Below are positions 1 through 7,516 of a stretch of DNA of 32,665 nucleotides, one piece after another. A program made the translations under genes and the position numbers. This stretch comes from Bacteroidales bacterium. GTDB lineage: Bacteria; Bacteroidota; Bacteroidia; Bacteroidales; WCHB1-69. How positions within the stretch are numbered: the stretch's first letter is position 1; the number at the start of each line of letters is the position of its first letter. The DNA is taken from the NCBI GenBank assembly GCA_031253655.1, contig JAIRVY010000160.1:1-32665 (forward strand), given 5' to 3'. Under the pieces are notes generated by a model. That model was not told the DNA's origin, did not search any database, and saw nothing but the letters and a program-made list of their open reading frames with translations.

Positions 1-7
1 ATACAAT

Positions 8-90
8 TTGCATGCCGTAGGTATGCAAATCAATTATACAACCTAATTATACAACACGTTATTATTTACATCGCATACCTACGGCATGCG
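8..90. repeat. Pair of inverted 17-bp palindromic repeats
   Basis: GCATGCCGTAGGTATGC at 10-26 recurs as its exact reverse complement GCATACCTACGGCATGC at 73-89. Each copy is itself a near-perfect hairpin: an 8-9 bp arm with one G:T-type mismatch around a 3-nt loop (8-28 and 72-90). The 46 bases between them are AT-rich and open in no convincing frame. The layout resembles REP/BIME-like interspersed palindromes, but whether these sequences recur elsewhere in the genome cannot be seen here. Confidence 0.7.
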
Positions 91-126
91 TGAATATTCT
101 CGGACAATTTTCTTCTACAGAGCTCG

Positions 127-142
127 TATCCCTGACGGGATA
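127..142. repeat. Short perfect palindrome next to the repeat pair
   Basis: TATCCC-TGAC-GGGATA is a perfect 6-bp stem with a 4-nt loop. It lies 37 bases after the inverted repeat pair and just before the DUF559 remnant. No T-tract follows it on either strand, so it is unlikely to be an intrinsic terminator. It probably belongs to the same repeat-rich patch. Confidence 0.5.
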
Positions 143-192
143 AAGATTCGACCAAAAGATATTCTTTTCCACCCGATTTTCCGACTGACCCT

Positions 193-465
193 AAATTTTA
201 TGGAATTAATTTTAATCGTCAAAAAATAATTGGTAATTATATCGTTGATTTTTACGTACCCTCATTAAGTTTTGTCATTGAAATAGACGGTTGCTCTCAT
301 ATTTATAAAGAAGAATATGATCTCGAAAGAGACAGATACTTAAAATCTTTTGGGTTAAAAGTTTTCAAAATAGCTGATATAGAAGTTAAAAGGAATCTTT
401 CGTGGGTAATGAACAGTCTAAGAGATTTTATTATTAGTGAATATAGTATTGTAAATATTTCATAA
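193..465 (+). pseudogene. 5'-truncated DUF559 endonuclease-like remnant
   Basis: The frame ending at the TAA at 463-465 reads about 90 residues typical of the C-terminal two thirds of DUF559 (Vsr-like, PD-(D/E)XK-type) proteins: FNRQKIIGNYIVDFY, then FVIEIDGCSH, then DRYLKSFGLKVFKI. The E-x-D of VIEID and the preceding IVDF would carry the nuclease-core acidic residues. The usual N-terminal helix region (R-N-x-x-T-x-x-E-x-x-LW) is absent. The same frame is closed by a stop at 133-135, and the sequence between matches palindromic repeat rather than protein, with no ATG in front of the conserved part. I read this as a decayed gene whose 5' end was replaced by the repeat patch. DUF559 genes are often single mobile cargo genes, which fits the setting. 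Confidence 0.75.
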
Positions 466-834
466 TGAATGATTTTTATATTAACCTTTTCCGTCAGCCG
501 ACTATGGAAAATTTTTAAATTTGAAAGAGTTAATAGTTGTTGGCTGCCACCTTTTCCTTAAAAAGGAAAAGGAATTAGGGTACGTTCACAACGTGCAACG
601 CAGGCACATTGTGAGAGGATTGTTCAATTTCTTCTCAAAAAAAAATAAAAGCAAACAAATATTAATGATTTTGCCCTGTTCAGGTATTAATATTTTTTAC
701 ATCAGAAATAAAATAGTGTTTCTTTGCAGTTCATTATCAATCAATATGCCAAACGGATATGGATATTGTTGCACAAGAAGCACCAAAAGTAGTATTACTT
801 ATTATTTACGAACCGCATATTTTACATTTACTGA
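466..834. other. Intergenic stretch without a convincing gene
   Basis: These 369 bases separate the nuclease remnant from malic enzyme. One frame (521-838, TTG start) stays open for 105 codons, but its product is of odd composition and resembles nothing I know, so it is not called. The stretch holds a strong hairpin at 550-572 and a TAnnTTTG-like box at 516-523. That box is some 310 bases from the malic enzyme start, so its role is uncertain. Confidence 0.6.
550..572. repeat. 10-bp perfect hairpin
   Basis: CCTTTTCCTT (550-559) pairs exactly with AAGGAAAAGG (563-572) around a 3-base A loop. There is no adjacent T-tract on the plus strand (it runs on into AATTAGGG) and none beyond it on the minus strand, so a classic intrinsic terminator is unlikely. 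It may be an interspersed palindromic element. Confidence 0.55.
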
Positions 835-2295
835 ATGAATAACCTGCTATTAACTTCTTTAGAATCAATTATTGATTCGTTTCCAAAGAGTTTTTCCGAA
901 GCTCAACTTGCAAAAGCAAAAACCTTGTTTTATAAAAAAATGGCGCTGCGAATGCACACTTTCTATGGCGGCAAGATGCAAACTATTCTTAAAGCTCCTA
1001 TTTTTGGATTTAACTGGTTCAATGTGTGGTACACACCCGGCGTTTCGGCAGTCTCTACTGCGATTAGAGATAATAACAACACATCCTTTGAACTGAGTAA
1101 CCGCAATAACCTGGTTGCTATAGTAAGCGACAGCACGCGCGTGTTGGGAGACGGCGATTGCACTCCTCCGGGCGGACTCGGCGTAATGGAAGGCAAAGCG
1201 ATGTTGATGAAGTACTTAGGTGGCGTTGATGCCGTTGCGCTTTGCATTGACAGTAGAGATGAAACCGGTGAACCCAATGCAGATAAAATTATAGAGTTTG
1301 TTAAACGAGCACAGTCAAGTTTTGGCGCTATCAATCTGGAAGATATATCCCAACCCAACTGTTTTAAAGTGTTGGATATTCTTCGAGAAGAGTGTAATAT
1401 TCCGGTTTGGCACGACGACGCGCAAGGAACGGCCTGTGTTACCTTAGCCGGAGTAATCAACGCATTACAATTGGTGAACAAAAAAATGTCGGAGATTAAA
1501 ATTGTGCTTTATGGGGCAGGCGCATCCAACACGAGTATTGCTCGTTTGATGATTGCTGATGGCGCCAACCCGGACAATATCATAATGTTCGACAGTCGCT
1601 CTGCATTACACAAAAACAATATGCGATATAAGGATAATCCGCTGTTTTATCGCCAATGGGAATTATGTCAAACAACCAATCCGGAATGCATTACAACACC
1701 TGAAGAGGCGTTTAAAGATGCCGATGTGTTGATAGCGCTCTCCAAATCGGGTCCCGATACGATTAAAACAGAATGGATTAAGTTGATGGCGGAAAAACCG
1801 ATCGTGTTTGTGTGTGCCAATCCTGTACCGGAAATCTACCCCTACCAGGCAAAAGAAGCAGGGGCATATATTGTTGCCACCGGTAGGGGCGATTTCCCAA
1901 ACCAGGTGAACAACTCCGTATGTTTTCCCTCTATTTTAAAAGGCACGTTGCTGGTTTCTGCTCGAAAAATTACGGATGGTATGGCGATTTGCGCAGCGCA
2001 CTCCATTGCCGAATTTGCTAAAAATAGAGGTATTCATGTTGAAAATATTATGCCCAATATGTTGGAATGGGAATTGTTCCCAAAAGTGGCTGCCGACGTG
2101 GCTTTGCACGCTATTAAAGAAGGGGTGGCACTCAAAAATCTTACTTGGCAACAAGTGTATGACACTGCAAAACAAGACATTAGTGAAGCACAGGAATTAA
2201 CATTGCTGTTGCAGGAGAAAGGCCACATTAAACCGATAGAAGAAAGTGTAATTAGAGAAGTGATTCAGGAAGTTGTTAATGCAATAGAAACTTAA
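835..2295 (+). CDS. NAD(P)-dependent malic enzyme
   Basis: Catalyses oxidative decarboxylation of malate to pyruvate and CO2 in the cytoplasm, supplying pyruvate and NAD(P)H. The 486-residue length fits the short prokaryotic class without the phosphotransacetylase-like tail. Visible features: WYTPGV with the catalytic Tyr at about 66; VMEGKA with the catalytic Lys at about 121; NLED (168-170) and WHDDAQGTA (192-200) with the metal-binding acids; and a Rossmann loop YGAGASNTSIARL at about 226-238. The segment usually reading SDGTAVLGLGNIGP is here SDSTRVLGDGDCTPPGG (98-114), so it belongs to a divergent branch of the family; cofactor preference cannot be told. The ATG at 835 follows an AT-rich leader without a Shine-Dalgarno, as usual in Bacteroidota. 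The last 4 bases overlap the end of the convergent gene at 2292. Confidence 0.93.
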   Translation: MNNLLLTSLESIIDSFPKSFSEAQLAKAKTLFYKKMALRMHTFYGGKMQTILKAPIFGFNWFNVWYTPGVSAVSTAIRDNNNTSFELSNRNNLVAIVSDSTRVLGDGDCTPPGGLGVMEGKAMLMKYLGGVDAVALCIDSRDETGEPNADKIIEFVKRAQSSFGAINLEDISQPNCFKVLDILREECNIPVWHDDAQGTACVTLAGVINALQLVNKKMSEIKIVLYGAGASNTSIARLMIADGANPDNIIMFDSRSALHKNNMRYKDNPLFYRQWELCQTTNPECITTPEEAFKDADVLIALSKSGPDTIKTEWIKLMAEKPIVFVCANPVPEIYPYQAKEAGAYIVATGRGDFPNQVNNSVCFPSILKGTLLVSARKITDGMAICAAHSIAEFAKNRGIHVENIMPNMLEWELFPKVAADVALHAIKEGVALKNLTWQQVYDTAKQDISEAQELTLLLQEKGHIKPIEESVIREVIQEVVNAIET

Positions 2296-3752
2296 TCTGA
2301 AAGTGCTCTCTTTTTATAAATTTCAACAATACATCCATTAGATTTTGTAATTCTTTTAACAAGTTCATAATTAACATCTTCTTTTATTTCATCTTTTCTT
2401 GGATTACTCTCCGTAGAATAAAATATATATATATCCGATTTTTCATAATTCCCTACATTTGCAAATGTTTTTTCTCCATTATTTAAGTACCCCAAATATG
2501 GAAATTTTAAATTAAAACTCATCAAAAAAGACGTATTAATTTCCTTTTCGTGCCATTGTTGAGATTCACAAAAATTTACCGCCTCTTTGTGAGCCATTAC
2601 TGTTTGATTAAATGTTCGCGAAATATCCGATTCACTATTGTTATAAATAAGACCATAAAACAATGTTACTCCTACGGCAATAGCAACAAGATAATTTCCA
2701 ATTTTTCCTGAAAGAATCCTTAAAACAAAAAAAGTTGAAAGTAATAAGAAAAATGGCAATATTGTCAAAATATAGCGAATTGTAAAAAAATTCAATGCAG
2801 AAAATATTAAATAGCCTAAAATAAAAACGCTTGAAATAATAAAAAAATGCATCTCTTTTTTATTGAATCTTTTCTTTATTATTCCTAAAGATAGAGATAC
2901 GATTGCCATAACCGTCCAAATCCATCTGGCATCTCTAATAAATAGGTGTTCGCAAATGGAGGAAAATTTTTTCAAAAATTCCCCGAAAGCAAAACTCACC
3001 ATTTGTGTATGTTCAGGATAAAAGAAATATCCCAAATTTCGTTTTTGAACAATTAAGAAAATACCGAAAAATAGAAACGGTACTATTACAAAAAATGTCT
3101 CCTTTAAGAAAACAAAATCATATTGATATTCCTTTCGGAAGCTGAGTTTTTGTATTAAAATTTTATCTAAAACAAATACTATAAACAACACTAATGCTGT
3201 TTCTTTCGACAATATTAAACAAAAAGATGCAGTAATAAAAAGCCACCATTTTTTTTGAAAATAAAGATAAAAAACAAAAAAAGACAAACCCATTAAAAAA
3301 ATCTCGGGAAGAAGTAAGGTGCTTTGTGCCAAAAACATGGATTGAACCATTAAAGCCGATACAACAATATTTGCAACATTAATTGAAATTAATTTTTTAG
3401 AACAGTAATGAATGATAAATAAACTGCTGCATGATATAAATAGCGCAAACAAATGAGCACTTAATAATGATTTTCCGAAGATAACCAACCACGAAGAAGC
3501 AATAAAATAAAAAAACAGGGGATGACCACGGGTAAACCATTCGTGTGCATATCCCGGAATAATCGTTGGACCCTTATTTGCCATATCAAAAATAGCCATG
3601 GCGTAAGACCACGCTTCATCCCAATAAAAAGGGAGTTTAAGCCATGATATCTTCGTTATTATCAAAACGATAATAATGAAATAAATAAAGTAAAAATTCC
3701 AAAATTTATTAAGGATATTTGAGTTTTGCGGATTTATTTTACAGAAAATCAT
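2292..3752 (-). CDS. GT-C fold membrane glycosyltransferase (PMT_2/ArnT-like)
   Basis: A 486-residue polytopic membrane protein with about ten hydrophobic segments. The first periplasmic loop carries FYWDEAWSY (42-50), the Asp-Glu signature of lipid-phosphate-sugar-dependent GT-C glycosyltransferases, followed by GHPLFFYF, the second conserved patch of the PMT_2/GT83 group. Such enzymes take a sugar from a polyprenyl-phosphate donor and transfer it to lipid, glycan or protein outside the inner membrane. A soluble domain of about 80 residues follows the last membrane segment. The gene is convergent with malic enzyme (4-base overlap) and divergent from the GT2 gene at 3814. The latter is a plausible maker of the polyprenyl-phosphate sugar donor, but that pairing is inference. 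Acceptor and sugar are unknown. Confidence 0.8.
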   Translation of the reverse strand: MIFCKINPQNSNILNKFWNFYFIYFIIIVLIITKISWLKLPFYWDEAWSYAMAIFDMANKGPTIIPGYAHEWFTRGHPLFFYFIASSWLVIFGKSLLSAHLFALFISCSSLFIIHYCSKKLISINVANIVVSALMVQSMFLAQSTLLLPEIFLMGLSFFVFYLYFQKKWWLFITASFCLILSKETALVLFIVFVLDKILIQKLSFRKEYQYDFVFLKETFFVIVPFLFFGIFLIVQKRNLGYFFYPEHTQMVSFAFGEFLKKFSSICEHLFIRDARWIWTVMAIVSLSLGIIKKRFNKKEMHFFIISSVFILGYLIFSALNFFTIRYILTILPFFLLLSTFFVLRILSGKIGNYLVAIAVGVTLFYGLIYNNSESDISRTFNQTVMAHKEAVNFCESQQWHEKEINTSFLMSFNLKFPYLGYLNNGEKTFANVGNYEKSDIYIFYSTESNPRKDEIKEDVNYELVKRITKSNGCIVEIYKKRALSD

Positions 3753-3770
3753 TAAGAATTATTTATGAGG

Positions 3771-3800
3771 CGAAATTATATGAAAATTCGTATTATTTTG
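3771..3800. promoter_or_regulatory. Candidate divergent promoter boxes between two glycosyltransferases
   Basis: On the minus strand TAATTTCG (3771-3778) sits 19 bases before the GT-C start. On the plus strand TTATTTTG (3793-3800) sits 14 bases before the GT2 start. Each differs by one base from the Bacteroidota -7 consensus TAnnTTTG, and no clear -33 TTTG was seen. Only 61 bases separate the genes, so both promoters must lie here. Confidence 0.35.
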
Positions 3801-3813
3801 CAAAAAAAAAAAT

Positions 3814-4566
3814 ATGCTGAAGAACAAAAAAATCTGTATCGTATTACCTGCATACAATGCTGCATTAACTTTAGAAAAAACTTATAGTGAAATTCCTCTT
3901 AATATTGTTGATGAAGTGATATTAGTAGATGATAATTCGAAAGACAATACGGTTGAAGTGGCAAGAAATTTGGGTATAAAAAATATCATTATTCATCAAA
4001 CTAATATTGGTTATGGCGGAAATCAAAAAAGTTGCTATATCAAAGCGTTAGAATTAGGTGCTGATGTGATAATAATGCTTCATCCTGATTATCAATATAC
4101 TCCAAAATTAATTGAAGCGATGGTATATATAATTGTAAATGACATATACCCCGTTGTATTGGGGTCGCGTATATTAGGAAAAGGCGCTAAAAGAGGAGGG
4201 ATGCCTTCTTATAAATACATTGCTAACCGATGTTTGACATTTTTTCAAAATATTGTAATGAATCAAAAACTTGCAGAATATCACACGGGCTATCGCGCTT
4301 TTTCTTCTGAAGTGCTTCGCCGAATAAATTTTATGGCTAATGATGATGATTTTGTTTTTGACAATCAAATGTTAGCACAAATTTTTTTTGCAGGATATGA
4401 AATAGCTGAAATAACGTGCCCAACCAAATATTTTAAAGATGCCTCCTCCATCAACTTCGCACGAAGTGTGAAATATGGATTTGGCGTAATAAAAACAGCC
4501 TTGCAATACAGGTTACAAAAGTGGAAGATTGGATACTTTTCAATCTTTATATCTAATAATCCATGA
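3814..4566 (+). CDS. Family 2 glycosyltransferase (dolichol-phosphate-mannose-synthase-like)
   Basis: A 250-residue cytoplasmic GT-A enzyme. The N-terminal CIVLPAYNA starts the nucleotide-binding fold. VDDNSKDNT at about 38-46 holds the nucleotide-sugar-binding Asp pair, and HPDYQYTP at about 90-97 stands where related enzymes have D-x-D-x-Q. YHTGYRAFS at about 156-164 is the conserved acceptor-side motif of DPM1/polyprenyl-phosphate transferases. There is no C-terminal membrane segment, unlike many bacterial ArnC/GtrB-type proteins, so it resembles the catalytic domain alone. It likely charges a polyprenyl phosphate with a sugar for a GT-C enzyme such as its divergent neighbour. Its 3' end overlaps the convergent mpl gene by 14 bases. 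Confidence 0.88.
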   Translation: MLKNKKICIVLPAYNAALTLEKTYSEIPLNIVDEVILVDDNSKDNTVEVARNLGIKNIIIHQTNIGYGGNQKSCYIKALELGADVIIMLHPDYQYTPKLIEAMVYIIVNDIYPVVLGSRILGKGAKRGGMPSYKYIANRCLTFFQNIVMNQKLAEYHTGYRAFSSEVLRRINFMANDDDFVFDNQMLAQIFFAGYEIAEITCPTKYFKDASSINFARSVKYGFGVIKTALQYRLQKWKIGYFSIFISNNP

Positions 4567-5917
4567 TATTTTCCGCAAGTTGTAGTAAATTTACATCCCC
4601 AAAATTTCCGGAACTCATGAATGCAAAAACTGTATCGGTGCTATTCATCGCTATTATTCTTTCTACAAATTGATTTGTAGTGTGGAAAACTTCCAAATTA
4701 TTCCGTTTAAACGCATTGAGTATCATTTCAGAAGAAATGGGTGGTAGTTTTTTATGCGCCACTGTTTCGGGGTTGAAGAAAATAATTCCTACATCTGCAC
4801 AATCCATAGCGCCGGCATATTGCTGTAGAAAATTCTCGGTTAAACTGCTAAAAGTGTGCAACTCCATACAGGCAACTAATTTGCGACCCGGGAACTGAGC
4901 TTTTAATGCCTCTACCGTGGCTTTCAATTTGGATGGGGAATGGGCAAAATCTTTATAAATAGCGCAGGTTTCACTCTTGCGCAACAATTCTAAACGGTTG
5001 CTTGCGCCGTTAAACGATTGCACGGCACTGTAAAACTGTTTATCTGAAACTCCAACCGCACGACATGCCAAACGCGCCGCGTTAATATTTGTTAAATTAT
5101 GCTTTCCGAAAATTTTCAAGGAAAGATTTCCAAATTCCGTTTCTAAAAAAGAGGTCCCATTCTCTATGAAATGCGGATGAACACAATATCCAACCTTGGT
5201 GGATGCTTTAATATTTGCTCTGTCACTCATCTCCTGTAACACAACATCATCCTTACAATAAATATAATATCCGTTTTCGGGAATCATCTCTGCAAAGATT
5301 TTGAATTGCTCCACATAAAACTCAAAAGTAGGAAACACATTGATATGATCCCATGCAATTCCACTAATAATTCCAATAGTGGGTTGATATACATGAAATT
5401 TCGGTCGTCTGTCAATAGGCGATGTCAAATATTCATCACCCTCTATTACCATAATCTTTGCATCGTCGGAAAGTTTCACCATAACATCAAATCCTTCCAA
5501 CTGCGCACCCACCATATAATCGCAATCTATTTTCAAATATTGCAACACGTGGATAATCATGGCGGTAATCGTTGTTTTTCCATGACTTCCTCCCACCACA
5601 ATTCGGGTTTTGTTTTTACTTTGCTCATATAAAAATTCCGGATAGGAATAGATTTTTATTCCCAACTCTTTTGCTTTAAACAATTCGGGATTATTTTCAC
5701 GGGCATGCATTCCCAAAATAACGGCATCCAAATTTTTTGTAATTTTTTCGGGAAACCATCCGGTTTTGTCGGGCATAAGTCCAACTTTCGAGAGGCGACT
5801 TTTAGCAGGGTCAAAAATCTCATCGTCCGAACCTGAGATTTGGTATCCTTTATAATGAAGCGCCAGCGCCAAATTGTGCATTGCGCTACCCCCAATCGCT
5901 ATAAAGTGAATTTTCAT
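4553..5917 (-). CDS. mpl: UDP-N-acetylmuramate:L-Ala-gamma-D-Glu-meso-DAP ligase
   Basis: Mur-ligase-family enzyme of peptidoglycan recycling: it joins the tripeptide recovered from old wall to UDP-MurNAc using ATP. The N-terminal UDP-binding loop IHFIAIGGSAMHNLA is followed by SGSDDEIFDP, a combination typical of Mpl rather than MurC. The P-loop GGSHGKTT lies near residue 110, and the central domain carries IEGDEY and ISGIAWDH. The C-terminal domain has KDFAHSP where MurC-type enzymes carry a D-Y-x-H-x-P motif. Length of about 454 residues fits. The ATG at 5917 is preferred over an in-frame TTG three codons upstream. It lies 16 bases downstream of the outer-membrane protein gene and is probably co-transcribed with it. 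Confidence 0.92.
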   Translation of the reverse strand: MKIHFIAIGGSAMHNLALALHYKGYQISGSDDEIFDPAKSRLSKVGLMPDKTGWFPEKITKNLDAVILGMHARENNPELFKAKELGIKIYSYPEFLYEQSKNKTRIVVGGSHGKTTITAMIIHVLQYLKIDCDYMVGAQLEGFDVMVKLSDDAKIMVIEGDEYLTSPIDRRPKFHVYQPTIGIISGIAWDHINVFPTFEFYVEQFKIFAEMIPENGYYIYCKDDVVLQEMSDRANIKASTKVGYCVHPHFIENGTSFLETEFGNLSLKIFGKHNLTNINAARLACRAVGVSDKQFYSAVQSFNGASNRLELLRKSETCAIYKDFAHSPSKLKATVEALKAQFPGRKLVACMELHTFSSLTENFLQQYAGAMDCADVGIIFFNPETVAHKKLPPISSEMILNAFKRNNLEVFHTTNQFVERIIAMNSTDTVFAFMSSGNFGDVNLLQLAENIMDY

Positions 5918-5933
5918 TTTTTCCAACTTTGCA

Positions 5934-7400
5934 CTAAAACAGGTATCCCATCTTAATGTAAATATTCGACATACTTGGGTTGTCTCTTTTGTCTATTGGC
6001 ATTGCCCAGTCAACAGAAAGAATAAAGTTTTCATTCATAGCAAGTTTCAAGCCGATTCCTGCGCCTAAATGGGGCAGATAGAGTAGTTTTTTGTCGAAAT
6101 TAATAAATTTATCTAAATCAGGGAGATCAGGATAGGTTTGTTTATCCAATGTATATTCATTTCTTATACTTTCCTCATCTAATTTATTGGGTTGCAGTGC
6201 TATTCCCATATCAAGGAACGGATTTAAGCCAATATAGAATTTTTCTTTTCCAATGGCAAATTTCACTATTTTAAAGCGAAATTCAGCGGTTGCATATCCA
6301 AAACCATCTGCGGTTACTCTGTTTCTAATGAGGCCTCGTACGGAATTTGCTCCACCTACTGCTTCATACAGCACTCGTTGATAGTAGAGGGCATTCAAAT
6401 AATTGTCCAAATAGAATGGGGATTCTCCGAGTACCAGCAATTGCACACCTGCCCGATACGCGAACGAAATATAATCTTTATAAACAGGCACATAGTGCTG
6501 ATAAACGGCGTTGAATTTCAAGTTGTTCAACTTTTCAGATTCGCCAAATGCGGCAGTGTAGGTAAAAAACGCATCGGCGTAAATTCCTTTTGAGGCATTT
6601 GCTTGTTTGTTTCTACTGTCGTAAACAAATCCTGCCCTCACGTATGGATGTATTCCGCCGGCGGCTTCATAGGGTTTTAGAATATTCCATTTTACATATT
6701 TTTGGTACAAACCCTCAATTTCATTGTGCGTTGGCAATAGTTTTTCAGGTTTTTTATTATTATTAAGTCTGTAAATATTCACAGTATCAGTCCAATAGCC
6801 TAAAACCCCCAAACCGGTAGCCCATTTCCACTTCCCTGAAATAGTACCGGAAATATCTGCAGCTACCCTCAACAAATCGCGTTTATATTTGTAAAAAGCA
6901 CGAGATTGATAGCCATCTCCTACGGAATATTTTTTCGAATTACGCCAGTTATCATTGTAGATGGATTGATAGCCGTTGTATCCGAGAAAATCGCTCATCG
7001 CATCGGGAATAAAGGTAGCATCGAAAGAGAATCGGTGTTTAGGAATCAAAGATTTGGAATCATAGGCGAAGCGAAACAATCCGTAGCGTTTTGTGGTATA
7101 GGCAGCTTCGAAGTAAAGCGAGTGCATATAGTCGGGATAGGTAGAGCCATCACCGAAATAATACACATTAGAGAGTACGCCGTACTGAAATCCCAAATCG
7201 GCATCGAAGGCTATGCTGGGTAAAATTCCGAAAGTCCAACCGGTTCTCACACCATCGGGGTCTTTCTTCTTTTTTTCCTTTTTTCCTTTTTTCTCAACGG
7301 AAGTATCTGTTCTCACGTTTGAATCATTATCCGTTTGTGCGAAGGAAGAAAACGGAAAAACAATAAGCATTACCAAAATAAAAATGTAATTTTTCATCAT
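5934..7400 (-). CDS. Omp85/BamA-TamA-like outer-membrane beta-barrel protein
   Basis: A signal peptide (1-21, ending SSFA before QTDN) is followed by a lysine-rich stretch (about 38-48) and then alternating aromatic/polar strands through to the C-terminal Phe (KMGYLF), the typical end of a barrel. GGANSVRGLIRNRV at about 350-363 matches the conserved VRG-type loop-6 motif of Omp85 barrels. No POTRA domains are present: the barrel begins shortly after GWTFGILPSIAFDADLGFQYG. Barrel-only 'BamA/TamA family' proteins of this kind are common in Bacteroidota; their substrate or partner is not established. The gene leads an apparent two-gene unit with mpl. Confidence 0.8.
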   Translation of the reverse strand: MMKNYIFILVMLIVFPFSSFAQTDNDSNVRTDTSVEKKGKKEKKKKDPDGVRTGWTFGILPSIAFDADLGFQYGVLSNVYYFGDGSTYPDYMHSLYFEAAYTTKRYGLFRFAYDSKSLIPKHRFSFDATFIPDAMSDFLGYNGYQSIYNDNWRNSKKYSVGDGYQSRAFYKYKRDLLRVAADISGTISGKWKWATGLGVLGYWTDTVNIYRLNNNKKPEKLLPTHNEIEGLYQKYVKWNILKPYEAAGGIHPYVRAGFVYDSRNKQANASKGIYADAFFTYTAAFGESEKLNNLKFNAVYQHYVPVYKDYISFAYRAGVQLLVLGESPFYLDNYLNALYYQRVLYEAVGGANSVRGLIRNRVTADGFGYATAEFRFKIVKFAIGKEKFYIGLNPFLDMGIALQPNKLDEESIRNEYTLDKQTYPDLPDLDKFINFDKKLLYLPHLGAGIGLKLAMNENFILSVDWAMPIDKRDNPSMSNIYIKMGYLF

Positions 7401-7426
7401 AAATTTTTGTTTAATATTTAAAGGCG

Positions 7427-7434
7427 CAAAGTTA
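7427..7434 (-). promoter_or_regulatory. -7 promoter box for the outer-membrane protein gene
   Basis: On the minus strand TAACTTTG matches the Bacteroidota sigma -7 consensus TAnnTTTG and is followed by C/G-rich bases, 27 bases before the ATG at 7400. A good -33 TTTG was not seen. It is back-to-back with the secDF promoter box at 7449-7456. Confidence 0.55.
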
Positions 7435-7448
7435 CAATAATATTATTA

Positions 7449-7456
7449 TATATTTG
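7449..7456 (+). promoter_or_regulatory. -7 promoter box for secDF-secA
   Basis: TATATTTG followed by CACC matches TAnnTTTG exactly. The ATG of secDF at 7517 would have a leader of about 50 bases. The minus-strand box at 7427-7434 lies only 15 bases away, so the two divergent units may compete for polymerase. Confidence 0.6.
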
Positions 7457-7516
7457 CACCCTTGAAAAAAAACGCAAAGGTTTAATATAATTTATTAATA
7501 ATCAAACAAATATCAA

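Noticed and set aside
1..142. Inverted palindromes considered as a CRISPR array or an insertion-sequence end
   Set aside because: Only two copies of the unit, in opposite orientation, and no transposase or target duplication visible.
521..838. 105-codon open frame ahead of malic enzyme
   Set aside because: Starts with TTG, runs through a hairpin, has no recognisable motif and overlaps the malic enzyme start; more likely chance.
963..1481. 172-codon antisense frame inside malic enzyme
   Set aside because: Complementary shadow of a clearly coding gene; no independent motif.
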